From: Saccoglossus kowalevskii
Lineage: Eukaryota; Hemichordata; Enteropneusta; Harrimaniidae
Assembly (NCBI RefSeq): GCF_000003605.2
Contig: NW_003145285.1
Location: forward strand, 277,624 to 293,515
DNA length: 15,892 nucleotides
Reading direction: 5' to 3'
How positions within the stretch are numbered: position 1 is the stretch's first letter; every line of letters starts with the position of its first letter. The notes under the pieces are model-generated. The model saw nothing but the letters and a program-made list of their open reading frames with translations. It was not told where the DNA came from and did not search any database. The translations under genes were made by a program, and so were the position numbers. Positions 1-9,523 of the stretch are shown in pieces.

Positions 1-470
1 CACAACAATATGTATTATGGACTAATAGTGGGTACAATGTGGGTGTAGGGGAATGTATACCACACAACAATATGTATTATGGGCTAATATGGGTACAATG
101 TGGGTGTAGGGAATGTATACCGCATAACAATATGTATTATGGACTAATAGTGGGTACAATGTGGGTGTAGGGGAATGTATACCGCAAAACAATGTGTATT
201 ATGGACTAATAGTGGGTACAATGTGGGTGTAGGGGAATGTATACCACACAACAATATGTATTATGGGCTAAAGTGGGTACAATTTGGTTGTACCTGAATG
301 TATACCACAAAACAATATGTATTAAGGACTAATAGTGGGTATAATGTGGGTGTAGGGGAATGTATACCGCAAAACAATATGTATTTGTGACTAAAAGCGG
401 GTACGGTGCGGGTACGGGAATGTATACCGCACAACAATATCAATCTTAAATTAAAAGTGGATACAAAAAT
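1..470. repeat. 62-bp minisatellite, about 7.5 copies
   Basis: A head-to-tail tandem repeat begins before the window edge. Each unit runs from CRCAHAACAATATGTATT through a GTGGGTACAATGTGGG core to GGGGAATGTATAC. The period is 62 bp, with one 60-bp copy (61-120) lacking two bases. Copies decay toward the right: those after about 380 carry many substitutions and the last stops matching near 470. The period is not a multiple of three, so the minus-strand open frame crossing it is not a repeat protein. Confidence 0.93.
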
Positions 471-1309
471 AACAAGTCGAACCCACGTTACAATATCGGT
501 ATCAGTATAAAGCAACTAACACAACGACATGATGTTCTTCTTAACTCGTTCTCGTTTCAAAATTATATATAATATAGTGTGATGTTTTCTGAGTTGTTGT
601 TTTTTTCTTCTACAAAGTAAAAAGAACAAAAAGAGAAGGTTAAAAACTTTCATCAAATGTGAAGTGATATTACAAAAATTGTATTTACCATTTATCTAGT
701 TCTAATTTATTATTTTTACTGCTGACGTATTTTTTCATCTCTGTGTTTTAGCCATATTGAAAGTGGGCATATAATTTGCGCGAGTAGAGCCTGTTATATT
801 ATATGTTATTAATATGGCTCATAGAATTAGATCGTGGGAGGTAGTTTTAATTTATGCAATCCGGTCTAAAGTATCTGATATACCGCGGTTTTCCGTATTT
901 AGAAGTAGGCCCCAAACGTGAATAAATGAACAAACAGCAACGTTAACTCCTTCTGTCAAATGAAATCGATTACAGACATAGTGCGTATTGAACATTCAGA
1001 TTCTCGGGTATTTTGTGTTCAAGGGAGAAGCATGAGAAAAATATTGTTTCAGAATTATGCAAACGATGTTAGCTAATTTATTGCCGTCTGCTGCGACTCG
1101 CGCGTGAAATTTTTGTCAATATTTAAAACTCTATCGGGCGTACGGCACTAATCGGCGTCTGTAATTAGCGAAAATATGATTGAAACTGAAGCAGAAGGCC
1201 CCCTTATCAAATGTCTAACCCCCACAAGTGCACACCATATACGCATTCGCTATTGTTCACGTGTATATGTTGCGAAACTTGCCCAAATTGTGTGTGGTAT
1301 ACTCACCTC
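471..1309. other. Non-genic stretch, nothing recognised
   Basis: AT-rich single-copy-looking DNA with short A/T runs. No open frame has splice sites, composition or motifs that suggest an exon on either strand. Confidence 0.6.
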
Positions 1310-1323
1310 GGGGGGGGGGGGGG
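1310..1323. repeat. G14 homopolymer
   Basis: Fourteen consecutive G. On the minus strand it sits just upstream of a donor-like GAG|GTGAGT (about 1301-1310). No coding frame is attached to that site, so the run is recorded only as a simple repeat. Its length may be a sequencing or assembly estimate. Confidence 0.85.
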
Positions 1324-2902
1324 TTATACATTAAATATAAACTGAATCATGATACCCGTAAGAGTTTGTGGGGGCACTCGGATAACTCATATTTAACCCA
1401 TTTGTTTTACAGAAATGTCAACAGTCATTTTCACCCTGTCCCACAAAATAAACAAATGCTCGAGTGTTTCACCACTGTGATGACAAATGGAGCAGAGGGC
1501 AGATTGTTTGAGTGGAGGTTTCATACAGTGAAACATAGTAATACTGTATAAAACGTTGTGATCAAGTGTGAAGTTTTGTTTATAACAGTGAATGGAATAG
1601 TAAACGGAGATTGCATTTTGATGTCAACAAACTGAAACCTAGGTGGGATAATAAACTGAAACATAGTTGTGTATGATTTCGCAAAATATTGTATTTAATG
1701 GAAATTAATATTTTATAAATTACTGTGTACGCGATAATACAGTGACCATTCCTCGCCAAAGTAGAAATTGTTTTTGGATTAGGCCAATTTGCTGTAGATT
1801 TGATTTTTCCCTCCAGAGACAAACAAATCATATATATATATATATATAATCCTTTTATATATGAAATCCAAATAACATATACTGTTATTGCGATAGCGAT
1901 AATAATATTGGCGATGAATAAAGGTGATACATAATGGTGATGTTATTGCCAACGTCGTAGGTAGTATAATAACATAATTGTGTTGTTTTTTCATTATTGG
2001 AGGCTGGATACATCGGTGTTGACACTGTAAACTGTACGATTTTGAAACTTAGCACACATGTTACTTTTGGCACTCTTGTTCTGCTACACAATACAATAAT
2101 GTAACGCAAGTGTTCTCCTTCGATACAAATTAAATTAGTCTTGGCAGCGTGTCGAAAGTAATAGAAATACATGTTTTTATCTGAGTATTTGCGTCGTGCT
2201 AGCTTAGATGCTCAATCATGTTTTATAATGAAATATTACCTGTGGCCTTGTACTGTATTGGTCAGCACAACTACTGACATGATGTGCCTTGCATCATATG
2301 TCCAAGACCTTTGACCTCGTGAAGCACAGTATGTTAATAACAAAGTAGACAATCTATGGGTTGTCAGATGAAGGTTATAAACTGTTTTAGATTATACCTG
2401 ACAAATCGTCCTGATGGGTTATATATCTAATAGACAGAATATATGTGATAATGTTACAATGATCTATTATGGTGTTTGCCATGTGACTGTCAAATGATTC
2501 ATTTCGGTTGCATATGTATTGCTTTTGATCGAATCTTATTTGCAACAAGCATTCATTTTATCGTTACGATTGTCATCTGGATTTTTGGCGGGAACAAAGA
2601 GCCGATTAAAAGTCATTTCTTGGATTAGCGCGACTCAAGACGCTGTTGTGAATAATCAATCACAACTACGCCAGGGTGTAAGTACCCGGATGCAAGCAAC
2701 AGATTTGCAGAGAAAATTTTGAATAATTTAATTATGTACGTTTAGATGTTTATTGTGACAGTGATACTTATCTCAAAAAGATTGCTATGACGTATGCTAT
2801 TTATATAAAACAACGGATTGGAGTTGTTTGAATTATCATAATCAGCTAAAACAATCGAATGATGGTGAAAAAAAAACGATCAATCCATCGTCATATAAAA
2901 GC
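1324..2902. other. Non-genic stretch with an (AT)10 tract
   Basis: No supported gene. It holds a short (AT)n microsatellite at 1830-1849 and locally repeated words such as TGAAACATAG near 1530 and 1658. Short open frames here (for example 2519-2722) have no recognisable domain and no flanking splice signals of quality. Confidence 0.6.
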
Positions 2903-2920
2903 AAAAAAAAAAAAAAAAAA
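2903..2920. repeat. A18 homopolymer
   Basis: Eighteen consecutive A. No target-site duplication was seen around it, so a retroposed tail is not claimed. Comparable A runs occur at 10013-10029, 10777-10791 and 12866-12879. Confidence 0.8.
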
Positions 2921-3056
2921 CATAATCGCGTACAACATTTAGATAAAAACAAGTCTTTATTTGTTGAATTGAATTTTTATCTCTCCATATTCATGGGAGG
3001 GGAGAAATTCTCACAGATTTTAATCAATATAATTATATACATAAATGCATCAATTT

Positions 3057-3238
3057 AAACGCAAAGGCTCTTGGGTAGACACTTGTTGGTGAACAATGAC
3101 ACGCTATGGCCATCTGACGCATGCGCAGGTGACGACTCTCCCGCTTCAATCAAACTAGTTTGGTCATTTGCGTCTAATGGTTATAGCGTGTCATTGTTTA
3201 CAACTGAAACCAGTGTCTACCCATGAATCTCTGCGTTT
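3057..3238. mobile_element. 182-bp MITE-like foldback element with ~70-bp arms
   Basis: The left arm (3057-3128) and the right arm (3165-3238) are inverted copies. Reading inward from both ends gives AAACGCA, then GGGTAGACAC, then AACAATGACACGCTAT, then a weaker match around GACGCA, with small gaps. The centre is only about 35 bp, so there is no transposase. This is the shape of a non-autonomous DNA transposon (MITE) or foldback element. The target duplication is ambiguous: TA or TTA could be read at both ends in slightly different registers, so no superfamily is assigned. Confidence 0.82.
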
Positions 3239-5361
3239 TTAGCGTGTGTTGTTATTGCCGCAGCACACAACACAACAACACAGAGCAAGAGTCAATGTTA
3301 TCGTCTATATCTAGTGTTAACAAGTTCTCTTATCCAAAACTATGATGGTAATGGAAGCCGCGATTTAGTTTATAGTGTACTGGTATGTTCTACACATGAC
3401 AAGGAAATTAGTTGTCAAAAATCCTCACTGTAAATTCCTTCAACTAACCGTTCCTTCAGTGGACCGTTCTTGAGTAAGATCGATTCAGGCACCGTCATTG
3501 TAGTACCGTAGCTCCTATAGAACGTTAAGTGTTAAAACAAACATAATTAATTCAAAATAGTATGCTATCGTTCCTTTCATCTTTATAAATATTTAATAAA
3601 TGTTAAGGGCAGTTAAACCCAGCCAGTCAACGAGCGCCGTGCACTACGGCGTCAGTTGGAAACGTTCCTATATTATTTAATCCGCTAATAGACCCCTCTC
3701 GTTTTAGATTAAACATTTATATAAACATTTATAAAGAAATCCACAAGAAAACAACAATAGACAATTAAAAAATATGCCCAAGCTTGTACCACACATGAAT
3801 GACTGCAGCGGCGTGTGAAGGGCATCGATGACGATAATATCATTAAATATTTTTTTTTTCACCATATCTCTGTCGCAGTTCTGTATTGTATTTTCGTGGT
3901 ATAAATTGGCTATTTACAGTATCTATAGGTGTCGTCTGTTCAATGTATGTAATATTGACTGGGGAAACGTGTACCAAAATCGTGATTTATTTTATAAATT
4001 TAATTTCCAACATGAACATTATGCGTATGAAACTTCCAAAAATAATCTTTTTCGAATACTAGTAGATAAGTTTCGAGTTACAGCGCCACCAGTCGTTTTC
4101 AATGCGAGAATGGGTGCTCATTCCAAGCTTGTGCAATCTATTTGCTGGTTTCCCTGGTTACCGGCGTTCCGATGAGGTATCGATGCTTCACGCGGCGAGC
4201 CCCTCTCCTCTACACATGAATCCGAAAATCGAGCGTGCAGGTTCGTAAGGTAAATAGAAACCACAGTCAGCTGGCTCACAAGAGATAATAAAGTACCAAA
4301 TGCGATAGATACTATATATGGGGGCCACCAACTCGAATACGGCATGACACTAAATAAAGAGACAAATTGTGAAACGCGTTTTTCAGATTCCTATAAACCA
4401 GGAAAAAATACTAAATTACGCATCTCAGATTTTAAGTAAACGTGTACTCTAGCGAGTATAGTATTGTCGGTAAATTGTCAAATCTGTTGAGTTTTCAGAA
4501 AACGTGTTATATTAACAAAAATCCGAGTGCAAACACAAATATTTTTGACATATGCGTTCGATTCTCACAAGTCAATACAATATCCTGAAGAATCATACCT
4601 GTGTGTTACGAACTTTTGAAGTTTTGGAAAAAAGGTATGAATCTAGTGTTGACTGTACCATATAAGTTACGATGAAAGAATTGACGACACTTTCTTCCGT
4701 TGAAACGAAAGAAATCAAGTAGGATTTGTCTAAACAAGATGTTGTCACTTATTTTTAATGAAACAACAGTGAATATTGTTAATAATTTATAAAATAACAA
4801 TTTCAAAACGCCAAACTTTCAGTATTTCATGAGGGCGCTGTTTTGGGTCTAATGTTTTTTCACTGCTCTCATCATTTTCAACTTGCGCTGAAGGGGAGTG
4901 GTGTTGACAATCATTTCCCGGATTTTATCGTTGATTCATTTTTAACTTGTCTAACTTGAAGATCATTTGAGAAGAAAGTTTTCCTCTTCGCACTCATTTG
5001 TTATGATAGCGACTTCAGGTTCGCACATTCCAATCCCACGCCGTTGCACTATTGTTTAGAATTTCAATAACTTGCATGTTTAGGGTGGAAATTATAAACA
5101 TATAATGCAGGAATCTGATAAATAGATTGTTTACTAATTGTATTTAGTAGTGGCAACTTTGCAAGGCTTTAACCGTGAGACACATCCTTGGTAATCACGA
5201 GATTGTACCAACGACTGCAGCGATTGGTTGATCGCATGTTGTGAATAAAGCTAAACTACCTGTAATGAACTTATGTATATTCATTTGGGTCAAACCTGGT
5301 ATCTCTACGTGTATGTGTTATCAGCCAAACAAGACGTTCCCGATCCCCGAACACGAAGCTA
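3239..5361. other. Long non-genic stretch before the first gene
   Basis: No supported coding exon. The open frames at 3828-4175 (+) and 4118-4345 (-) overlap on opposite strands and match no family I recognise. A small hairpin lies at 3632-3653. The rightmost few hundred bases should contain the promoter and 5' UTR of the gene whose start codon is at 5431, but no TATA box or initiator can be assigned with confidence. Confidence 0.55.
3632..3653. repeat. Small GC-rich hairpin
   Basis: An inverted repeat with arms GAGCGCCGT and ACGGCGTC around a five-base GCACT loop, with one unpaired base. It stands out in an AT-rich surround. It may be the core of a short decayed foldback element; function unknown. 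Confidence 0.5.
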
Positions 5362-5430
5362 ATGTTCATAACACATTTATTGAATGAATTTATACCAGTA
5401 ATCTCCAGTCGCGTATTAACTACCGGTACA

Positions 5431-5520
5431 ATGAAATTGTGGCTAATACGGCTGGCTGTATTCATCGCGTGTGTGTTTGACCTTGCTGCCTCAACCAACA
5501 AGCAACCAACATGCCAACCA
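5431..5520 (+). CDS. ELAPOR1/2-like: ELAPOR-like gene, coding exon 1 (signal peptide)
   Basis: Thirty codons. MKLWLIRLAVFIACVF and the following DLAAS form a textbook signal peptide: a basic residue, a hydrophobic core and small residues at about 19-21. The mature start TNKQPTCQP follows. The start has A at -3. An in-frame ATG at 5362 would add 23 residues before the signal, so 5431 is preferred. The donor is CCA|GTGTGT, phase 0, and intron 1 (5521-5938) ends in a good pyrimidine tract and TTGCAG. Joining to the next exon places Cys28 twelve residues before Cys40, the same spacing as I recall at the N-terminus of vertebrate ELAPOR1. ELAPOR proteins are type I membrane glycoproteins of the endosome/lysosome/Golgi route linked to autophagy and apoptosis. 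The family call is strong; the function of this locus is inferred. Confidence 0.82.
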
Positions 5521-5938
5521 GTGTGTATTTTATAGTTTTTTAATGTATATAATCTTTCTTTCAGATAGCTTGGGTTGTTTACTTGCAAGCGTGTAAGATC
5601 TAAACTAACCTATAGTAAGTAAAATCACCTTGATGTGATGATCTCCGCCACATACGAATTGGACGTTACACCCGGAAACTTGAAAAGAATTGCATGAGTT
5701 GGGTCATCGTCTGTGGAAACACGTTTCTGGAATGTTAAAGCTTAAAATGTTGCTGGGCATACAAGCTGAATGAGAGACAGTCTGCTGTTCGCATTGGTTA
5801 TGATATAATTTCAATTTAATTTGATATTTGTCATAATTGTTCACTAATTCATTCATGGGTATTTACTGTCCACATTTGAGAACATGATGCAAAGGAAGAA
5901 TGTGAAATTAACTTCTTTATAACGTTTTTGTCTTGCAG

Positions 5939-6062
5939 GATGATTTTCATTATGAGTTTACTGAGTGTAATAGTGATGGAGTAAGGTGGAGAGTGTCTGT
6001 ACCGGACCCAGACACTTGCGTTGGCGGTGCCCCGCCTCCTCCTGTCAGAGCACCTGACTGTG
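5939..6062 (+). CDS. ELAPOR1/2-like: ELAPOR-like gene, coding exon 2 (four-Cys module)
   Basis: The acceptor TCTTGCAG|GAT and the donor TGTG|GTAAGT are both strong. The exon encodes 41 residues plus one base (phase 1 end). The segment DDFHYEFTEC followed by RWRVSVPDP, then a Cys, a proline-rich turn and PVRAPDC reproduces the N-terminal ELAPOR1/2 pattern: Y-x-Y-E-x-T-x-C, R-W-R-V-x-V-P, and P-x-P-V-x-x-x-x-C. Together with exon 1 there are four mature cysteines, at residues 28, 40, 57 and 71. In the family the next residues should be another Cys-containing stretch and a long cysteine-rich ectodomain; no such exon is visible downstream in this window. The gene may continue far away, may use 6398-6855, or may be a partial duplicate. 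The module is probably lumenal or extracellular. Confidence 0.87.
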
Positions 6063-6254
6063 GTAAGTATTATCACATTCAATGGTACATTTGACCTAAT
6101 TATTTATTATTGGTTTTATCAATGTTATTAAAAAAATATTATCTGCATTTATTAATCAGCAAAGATCCCGTTTACAATACTTTAGTAGTCAACCTATATA
6201 TATTCGATGAAAACCACAAATGTGGTTTTTACACATTTACACAAAATATTTTAT

Positions 6255-6390
6255 TGGATTTTATCTGCACTGATATTATTAATCAAAAAATCGGGATAAC
6301 AAGATTTCACTGGATTTTATTTTTACTGATATCATTAATCTGACCATTGGGGTAAAATGAATTTCACTGGGTTGTGTTTTCATTGATTTA
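6255..6390. repeat. Diverged 56-57-bp tandem repeat, ~2.4 copies
   Basis: Units start at TGGATTTTAT (6255), TGGATTTTAT (6311) and TGGGTTGTGT (6368). They share an ACTGATATYATTAATC block and a GATTTCAC/AATTTCAC end. The last partial unit supplies the pyrimidine-rich stretch just before the possible acceptor TATAG at 6397, so a repeat may have contributed a splice signal. Confidence 0.6.
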
Positions 6391-6397
6391 CGTATAG

Positions 6398-6855
6398 TCG
6401 TGGTGCGTACAGATGACGTAGAGAAGAACTTTGGGCCAACTGAAACGACAATCGCTGAGGGAGGCAAACATGAAGGAGATGTTGGAGTGACACAAACAAC
6501 TGAATACAAATCAGATCCTAAAAATCTGTCATGGTATGAAGTTGTAACTAAAATGAAATCTTCCCTTTCACTACACATGAATGACTTGAACAACAACATC
6601 AACACTAAAGTTGACGAACTTACACGCGAAGTTAAACATTTACACGGCAAACTAAAAGAGGTTACCATGAGACTGGCTACCATGGAAGCAGCTAACAGTG
6701 AACTAACACTTCGGCTAAGAAAGGGAAAAAAAAGGAAAAGATGCCGCTTTCGAGTGGGAGAGTCAATAGAAATTTATGACGAATCGAAAAGAAAACTCCA
6801 GCTAAGAAAGGGAAAAAAAGGAAAAGATGCCGCTTTCGAGTGGGAGAGTCAATAG
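6398..6855 (+). CDS. Coiled-coil open frame with basic repeat tail; possible terminal exon or mobile-element fragment
   Basis: The frame is open from 6361 to a TAG at 6853-6855. It has no early ATG and a possible acceptor (ACGTATAG|TC) at 6397. Beginning there in phase 1, it could splice from the exon ending at 6062, giving ...PDC-VVVRTDD. About 65 acidic/polar residues come first, then a heptad-rich amphipathic helix (from WYEVVTKMK through NNNINTKVDELTREV to ATMEAANSELTLRLR), then a Lys/Arg-rich tail KGKKRKRCRFR repeated once and frameshifted to a stop. An AATAAA lies at 7142. Coiled coils followed by a basic region also occur in ORF1 proteins of CR1/L2-like non-LTR retrotransposons, so a decayed ORF1 is a serious alternative. 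No named family is recognised. Its coding nature is likely; its gene membership is a guess. Confidence 0.35.
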
Positions 6856-7060
6856 AAATTTATGACGAATCGAAAAGAAAACTCCAGCTAATAAAGGAAA
6901 AAAAAAGGAAAAGATGCCGCTTTCGAGTGGGAGAGTCAATAGAAATTTATGACGAATCGAAAAGAAAAAACTCCAGCTAAGAAAGGGAAAAAAGGAAAAG
7001 TTGCCGCTTTCGAGTGGGAGAGTCAATAGAAACTTTGGACGAATCGGAAAGAATAGTCCG
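6714..7060. repeat. 87-bp (29-codon) tandem repeat, 4 copies
   Basis: Copies are at 6714-6800, 6801-6886, 6887-6975 and 6976 to about 7060. Each starts with GCTAAGAAAGG, has an A-run, then GATGCCGCTTTCGAGTGGG, then AATTTATGACGAATCG and ends with CTCCA. Copy 1 is exactly 87 bp and in frame with the upstream coiled-coil frame. The A-run after GGG differs between copies (8, 7, 9 and 6), which shifts the frame in copy 2 and ends translation. The repeat therefore probably expanded from coding sequence and then decayed, or was always non-coding and the match is coincidence. Confidence 0.9.
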
Positions 7061-7640
7061 CGTATAGGGAGTTAATATTATGTGTATTACATAACACTGA
7101 ATATATGATGACTTACTGGATAATGATGTAAATAATTACTAAATAAATCAGACGGATGTATCAGCTATCATGAATTTCTATTTTTAGAGTGTTTGAATAT
7201 CGGAGGTTTAAGCTTTAAATACAAAAAAATTAACATTGCTGAATTATATTTCGAAATTTTCTTGCTATGCGTTTATTTGAGGCATGTGCGACAGCTTAAT
7301 CCCACTTTTTCTTCCTTAAAATTAGCGTTATGTACGTATACTGTGGGCGCTATCACAAGGTCCACAGGAATGTTAGAAATATCAGCCGATGAATTATATA
7401 TTGGGTTTAATTTTTCACATAATACAAACAAAAAACTTTCAACAAAGTAGTATTCCTGAATTAATTTTAATTTTGGTAGCCTTTTTAAAGAACAGAGCTA
7501 TCACGCAAGTCCATTTTTTTAAAAAATAGTCCGTATAAAATAAATAGTTAAAAATAATGGAAAGAAACTGTAGAATAATCGGAAAAGAAGATTTGTAAAA
7601 TGCACTCGGCGCAACCTAGTGCATAGCATTGTTTGTACAG
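7061..7640. other. Non-genic, AT-rich
   Basis: Contains an AATAAA at 7142-7147 that could serve a transcript ending after 6855. An open frame at about 7187-7450 follows a pyrimidine tract and TAG, but its translation is AT-driven, lacks recognisable motifs and has no donor, so it is not called. Confidence 0.5.
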
Positions 7641-7706
7641 TTTGATAATAGTCTTTTTTTTATTTTTATTTTTTTTTTATTTTTATTTAATACTTTGATA
7701 ATAGTC
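7641..7706. mobile_element. 13-bp direct repeats flanking a T-rich insert
   Basis: TTTGATAATAGTC occurs at 7641-7653 and again, identical, at 7694-7706. Between them is a 40-bp stretch of almost pure T with a few A. This looks like a target-site duplication around a minus-oriented poly(A)-like insert, i.e. an extremely 5'-truncated retroposon tail. Slippage-based duplication is an alternative. Confidence 0.55.
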
Positions 7707-7798
7707 GTAAATTCATGAACACTAATATCGCTTGTACTTTGATCTTTACAGTTAATAAAAAGAGTTCAGTATCGCCACTGACCGCAACTCTACTGAAC

Positions 7799-7830
7799 CA
7801 TGGAAGGTACTAACGTTAGTACCTTCCATG
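7799..7830. repeat. 32-nt perfect palindrome
   Basis: CATGGAAGGTACTAAC is followed immediately, with no loop, by its exact reverse complement. The same ACTGAAC word flanks it on both sides (about 7792 and 7831), and GTTCAGT lies upstream near 7764. It could extrude as a cruciform, or be the head-to-head junction of a small foldback event. Confidence 0.9.
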
Positions 7831-7875
7831 ACTGAACTAATCAAACCATGTTCAATCACATTTTATTGGAGGTAT

Positions 7876-8008
7876 TGATGATACAATGTGGTGGGGTGTA
7901 ACGTGATGCGTTTTAATGTAATGCGGTGCGGTGATGGGATGCGATGTGATACCATGCAATGTAATGTTATGCGATGAAATGTGATTGGATGCTAGTGCAA
8001 TGCTATGG
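7876..8008. repeat. Degenerate pentanucleotide satellite, ATGYG/ATGTA phase
   Basis: A run of five-base words of the type GATGC, GATGT, AATGT and GGTGC (for example GGGATGCGATGTGATACC), with irregular interruptions. It is the reverse complement type of the CATCG/CATTA satellite at 9214-9470. Non-coding. Confidence 0.75.
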
Positions 8009-8426
8009 AGATCATAACACCATAAATAAAAAAACTAAAAAAAAAACTGACGATTAGCGCTTTCAAGTACAGAGATAACAGTTATTCAAAATACAAATGC
8101 TAAATATAATACGAGGTTGTTGCGAGAAAGCATCAAAGTTATGTACCCAGGACAGTACAGCAGAAGTATTGACCGGCGCGTAGCGGAGGTCGATGTAACC
8201 GTATGCTGTAATAACCTTATTATTATATCTTTTCTCCATCCGATGCTTGTTGGTGTAAATTATTTGAACTTTCTCGTTATATGAAGTTCGTTTTAAAACA
8301 ACCGTCTTGGAAACAGTTTACGACGTCGGTCCGTGCAATACCGCCAAATTACGCCATGCTATAACTTATGGCGATTCTCTGACACATGTGGGCTTATATT
8401 ACATACGTTTGTTTGAAATTAAAAGA
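8009..8426. other. Non-genic stretch, nothing recognised
   Basis: No open frame of substance. There is a locally GC-richer patch around 8170-8190 (ACCGGCGCGTAGCGGAGG) of unknown origin. Confidence 0.5.
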
Positions 8427-8486
8427 TGAACTTCCATACTATTCTGGAATGATGCTACATAGTCAAAAATATTATAGTGGAAGTTC
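8427..8486. repeat. 60-bp inverted repeat (imperfect hairpin)
   Basis: TGAACTTCCA at 8427-8436 pairs with TGGAAGTTCA at 8477-8486. After a two-base bulge the pairing continues for five bases (CTAT/ATAG region). The loop is about 25-30 bp. Possible small foldback element; no coding role. Confidence 0.6.
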
Positions 8487-8599
8487 ACAGGATTCCATAA
8501 TTTTGAAGCGGCATTTGCCACGACTCCCATAATATATGTTGATCGACGTAACTTGAACTTGAAGTGTAATTTAGAACGACGGATACAAGTTCAGACATA

Positions 8600-8727
<128 letters not shown>

Positions 8728-9213
8728 CGATATGCCGTTAAGTTAGCAGTCGATAAGAAGTTGGAATAAAGATAGACATTACCAATCTGTACTATAATCA
8801 TTAACATACATGTAACCAATTCAACTTTATTTTTTTTTGCAAAGGTGTCTTCCTTGATAAACATTTTATTGTTGTTTACAGTTCTGATTAATGGAAGTGT
8901 TATCACAGTGTTAGTACCCAGTTAACATGATGCGATAAATTGATTTGATTGAAAACGATTTTATGGCAGGTATCTGTTAATGGTCTTATCGTTACCATTA
9001 GATTAAAGCTGATAATATACATATATATCACGACTACGTGTCTACTAGCATACATTAACGAACACTTGTTCAGGGCACAGTCCGGGATAGAGGGACTGTG
9101 TTCAGGGCTAGGCATGGTTCGCATACTATTATTTTTGCCTATTTTGCTTGCCAAGCCGTGATACCGGCTATTGTCGATGTATTGGTGCATGAACCCACTA
9201 TTTTCTTTTTTAT
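8728..9213. other. Non-genic stretch with one small stem-loop
   Basis: Overlapping open frames on both strands have no recognisable features. CACAGTCC (9076-9083) and GGACTGTG (9093-9100) form an 8-bp stem with a 9-base loop, flanked by a direct GTTCAGGGC word on each side. Confidence 0.5.
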
Positions 9214-9470
9214 ACATCACATCATATTACATTGCCCGGCATCGCATCGCATTGCATCGCATCACATCACATTACATCGCATCGCGTTGCTTTGCATTAC
9301 ATCGCATCAAATCTTATTTCATAGCCATAGCATCTCATTACATTACATCAACGCCGTAATAGTGTCACATTACATCGCATCTTAAACACCACATCGCATT
9401 GCATCATTACATCAAAATGTAATAAGTGATAATAATAAGAACTATTTCACCGCATCTAATACATCGCATC
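9214..9470. repeat. Degenerate pentanucleotide satellite, CATCG/CATTA/CATCA phase
   Basis: A long run of CATCG, CATTG, CATCA, CATTA and CATAG words, becoming sparse after about 9400. It gives a Ser/His/Ile-rich pseudo-translation on the + strand that is an artefact. It is the opposite-strand counterpart of the satellite at 7876-8008. Confidence 0.88.
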
Positions 9471-9523
9471 ATACTTCAACATCCGCTGACATTAGTGTGA
9501 TATTTATTCTGAGATAAATAACA

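Noticed and set aside
1301-1323. Minus-strand donor-like GAG|GTGAGT next to G14
   Set aside because: No coding frame or exon-like sequence lies upstream of it on that strand.
5000-5045. tRNA-like B-box word GGTTCG near 5011, as in SINE heads
   Set aside because: The spacing and the rest of the B box do not fit, and no A box or cloverleaf is visible.
7187-7450. Possible exon after TATTTTTAG
   Set aside because: No donor, no recognisable motif, and a translation dominated by AT-rich codons.
9098-9385. His/Ser/Ile-rich + strand open frames
   Set aside because: They are translations of the degenerate CATCG/CATTA satellite.
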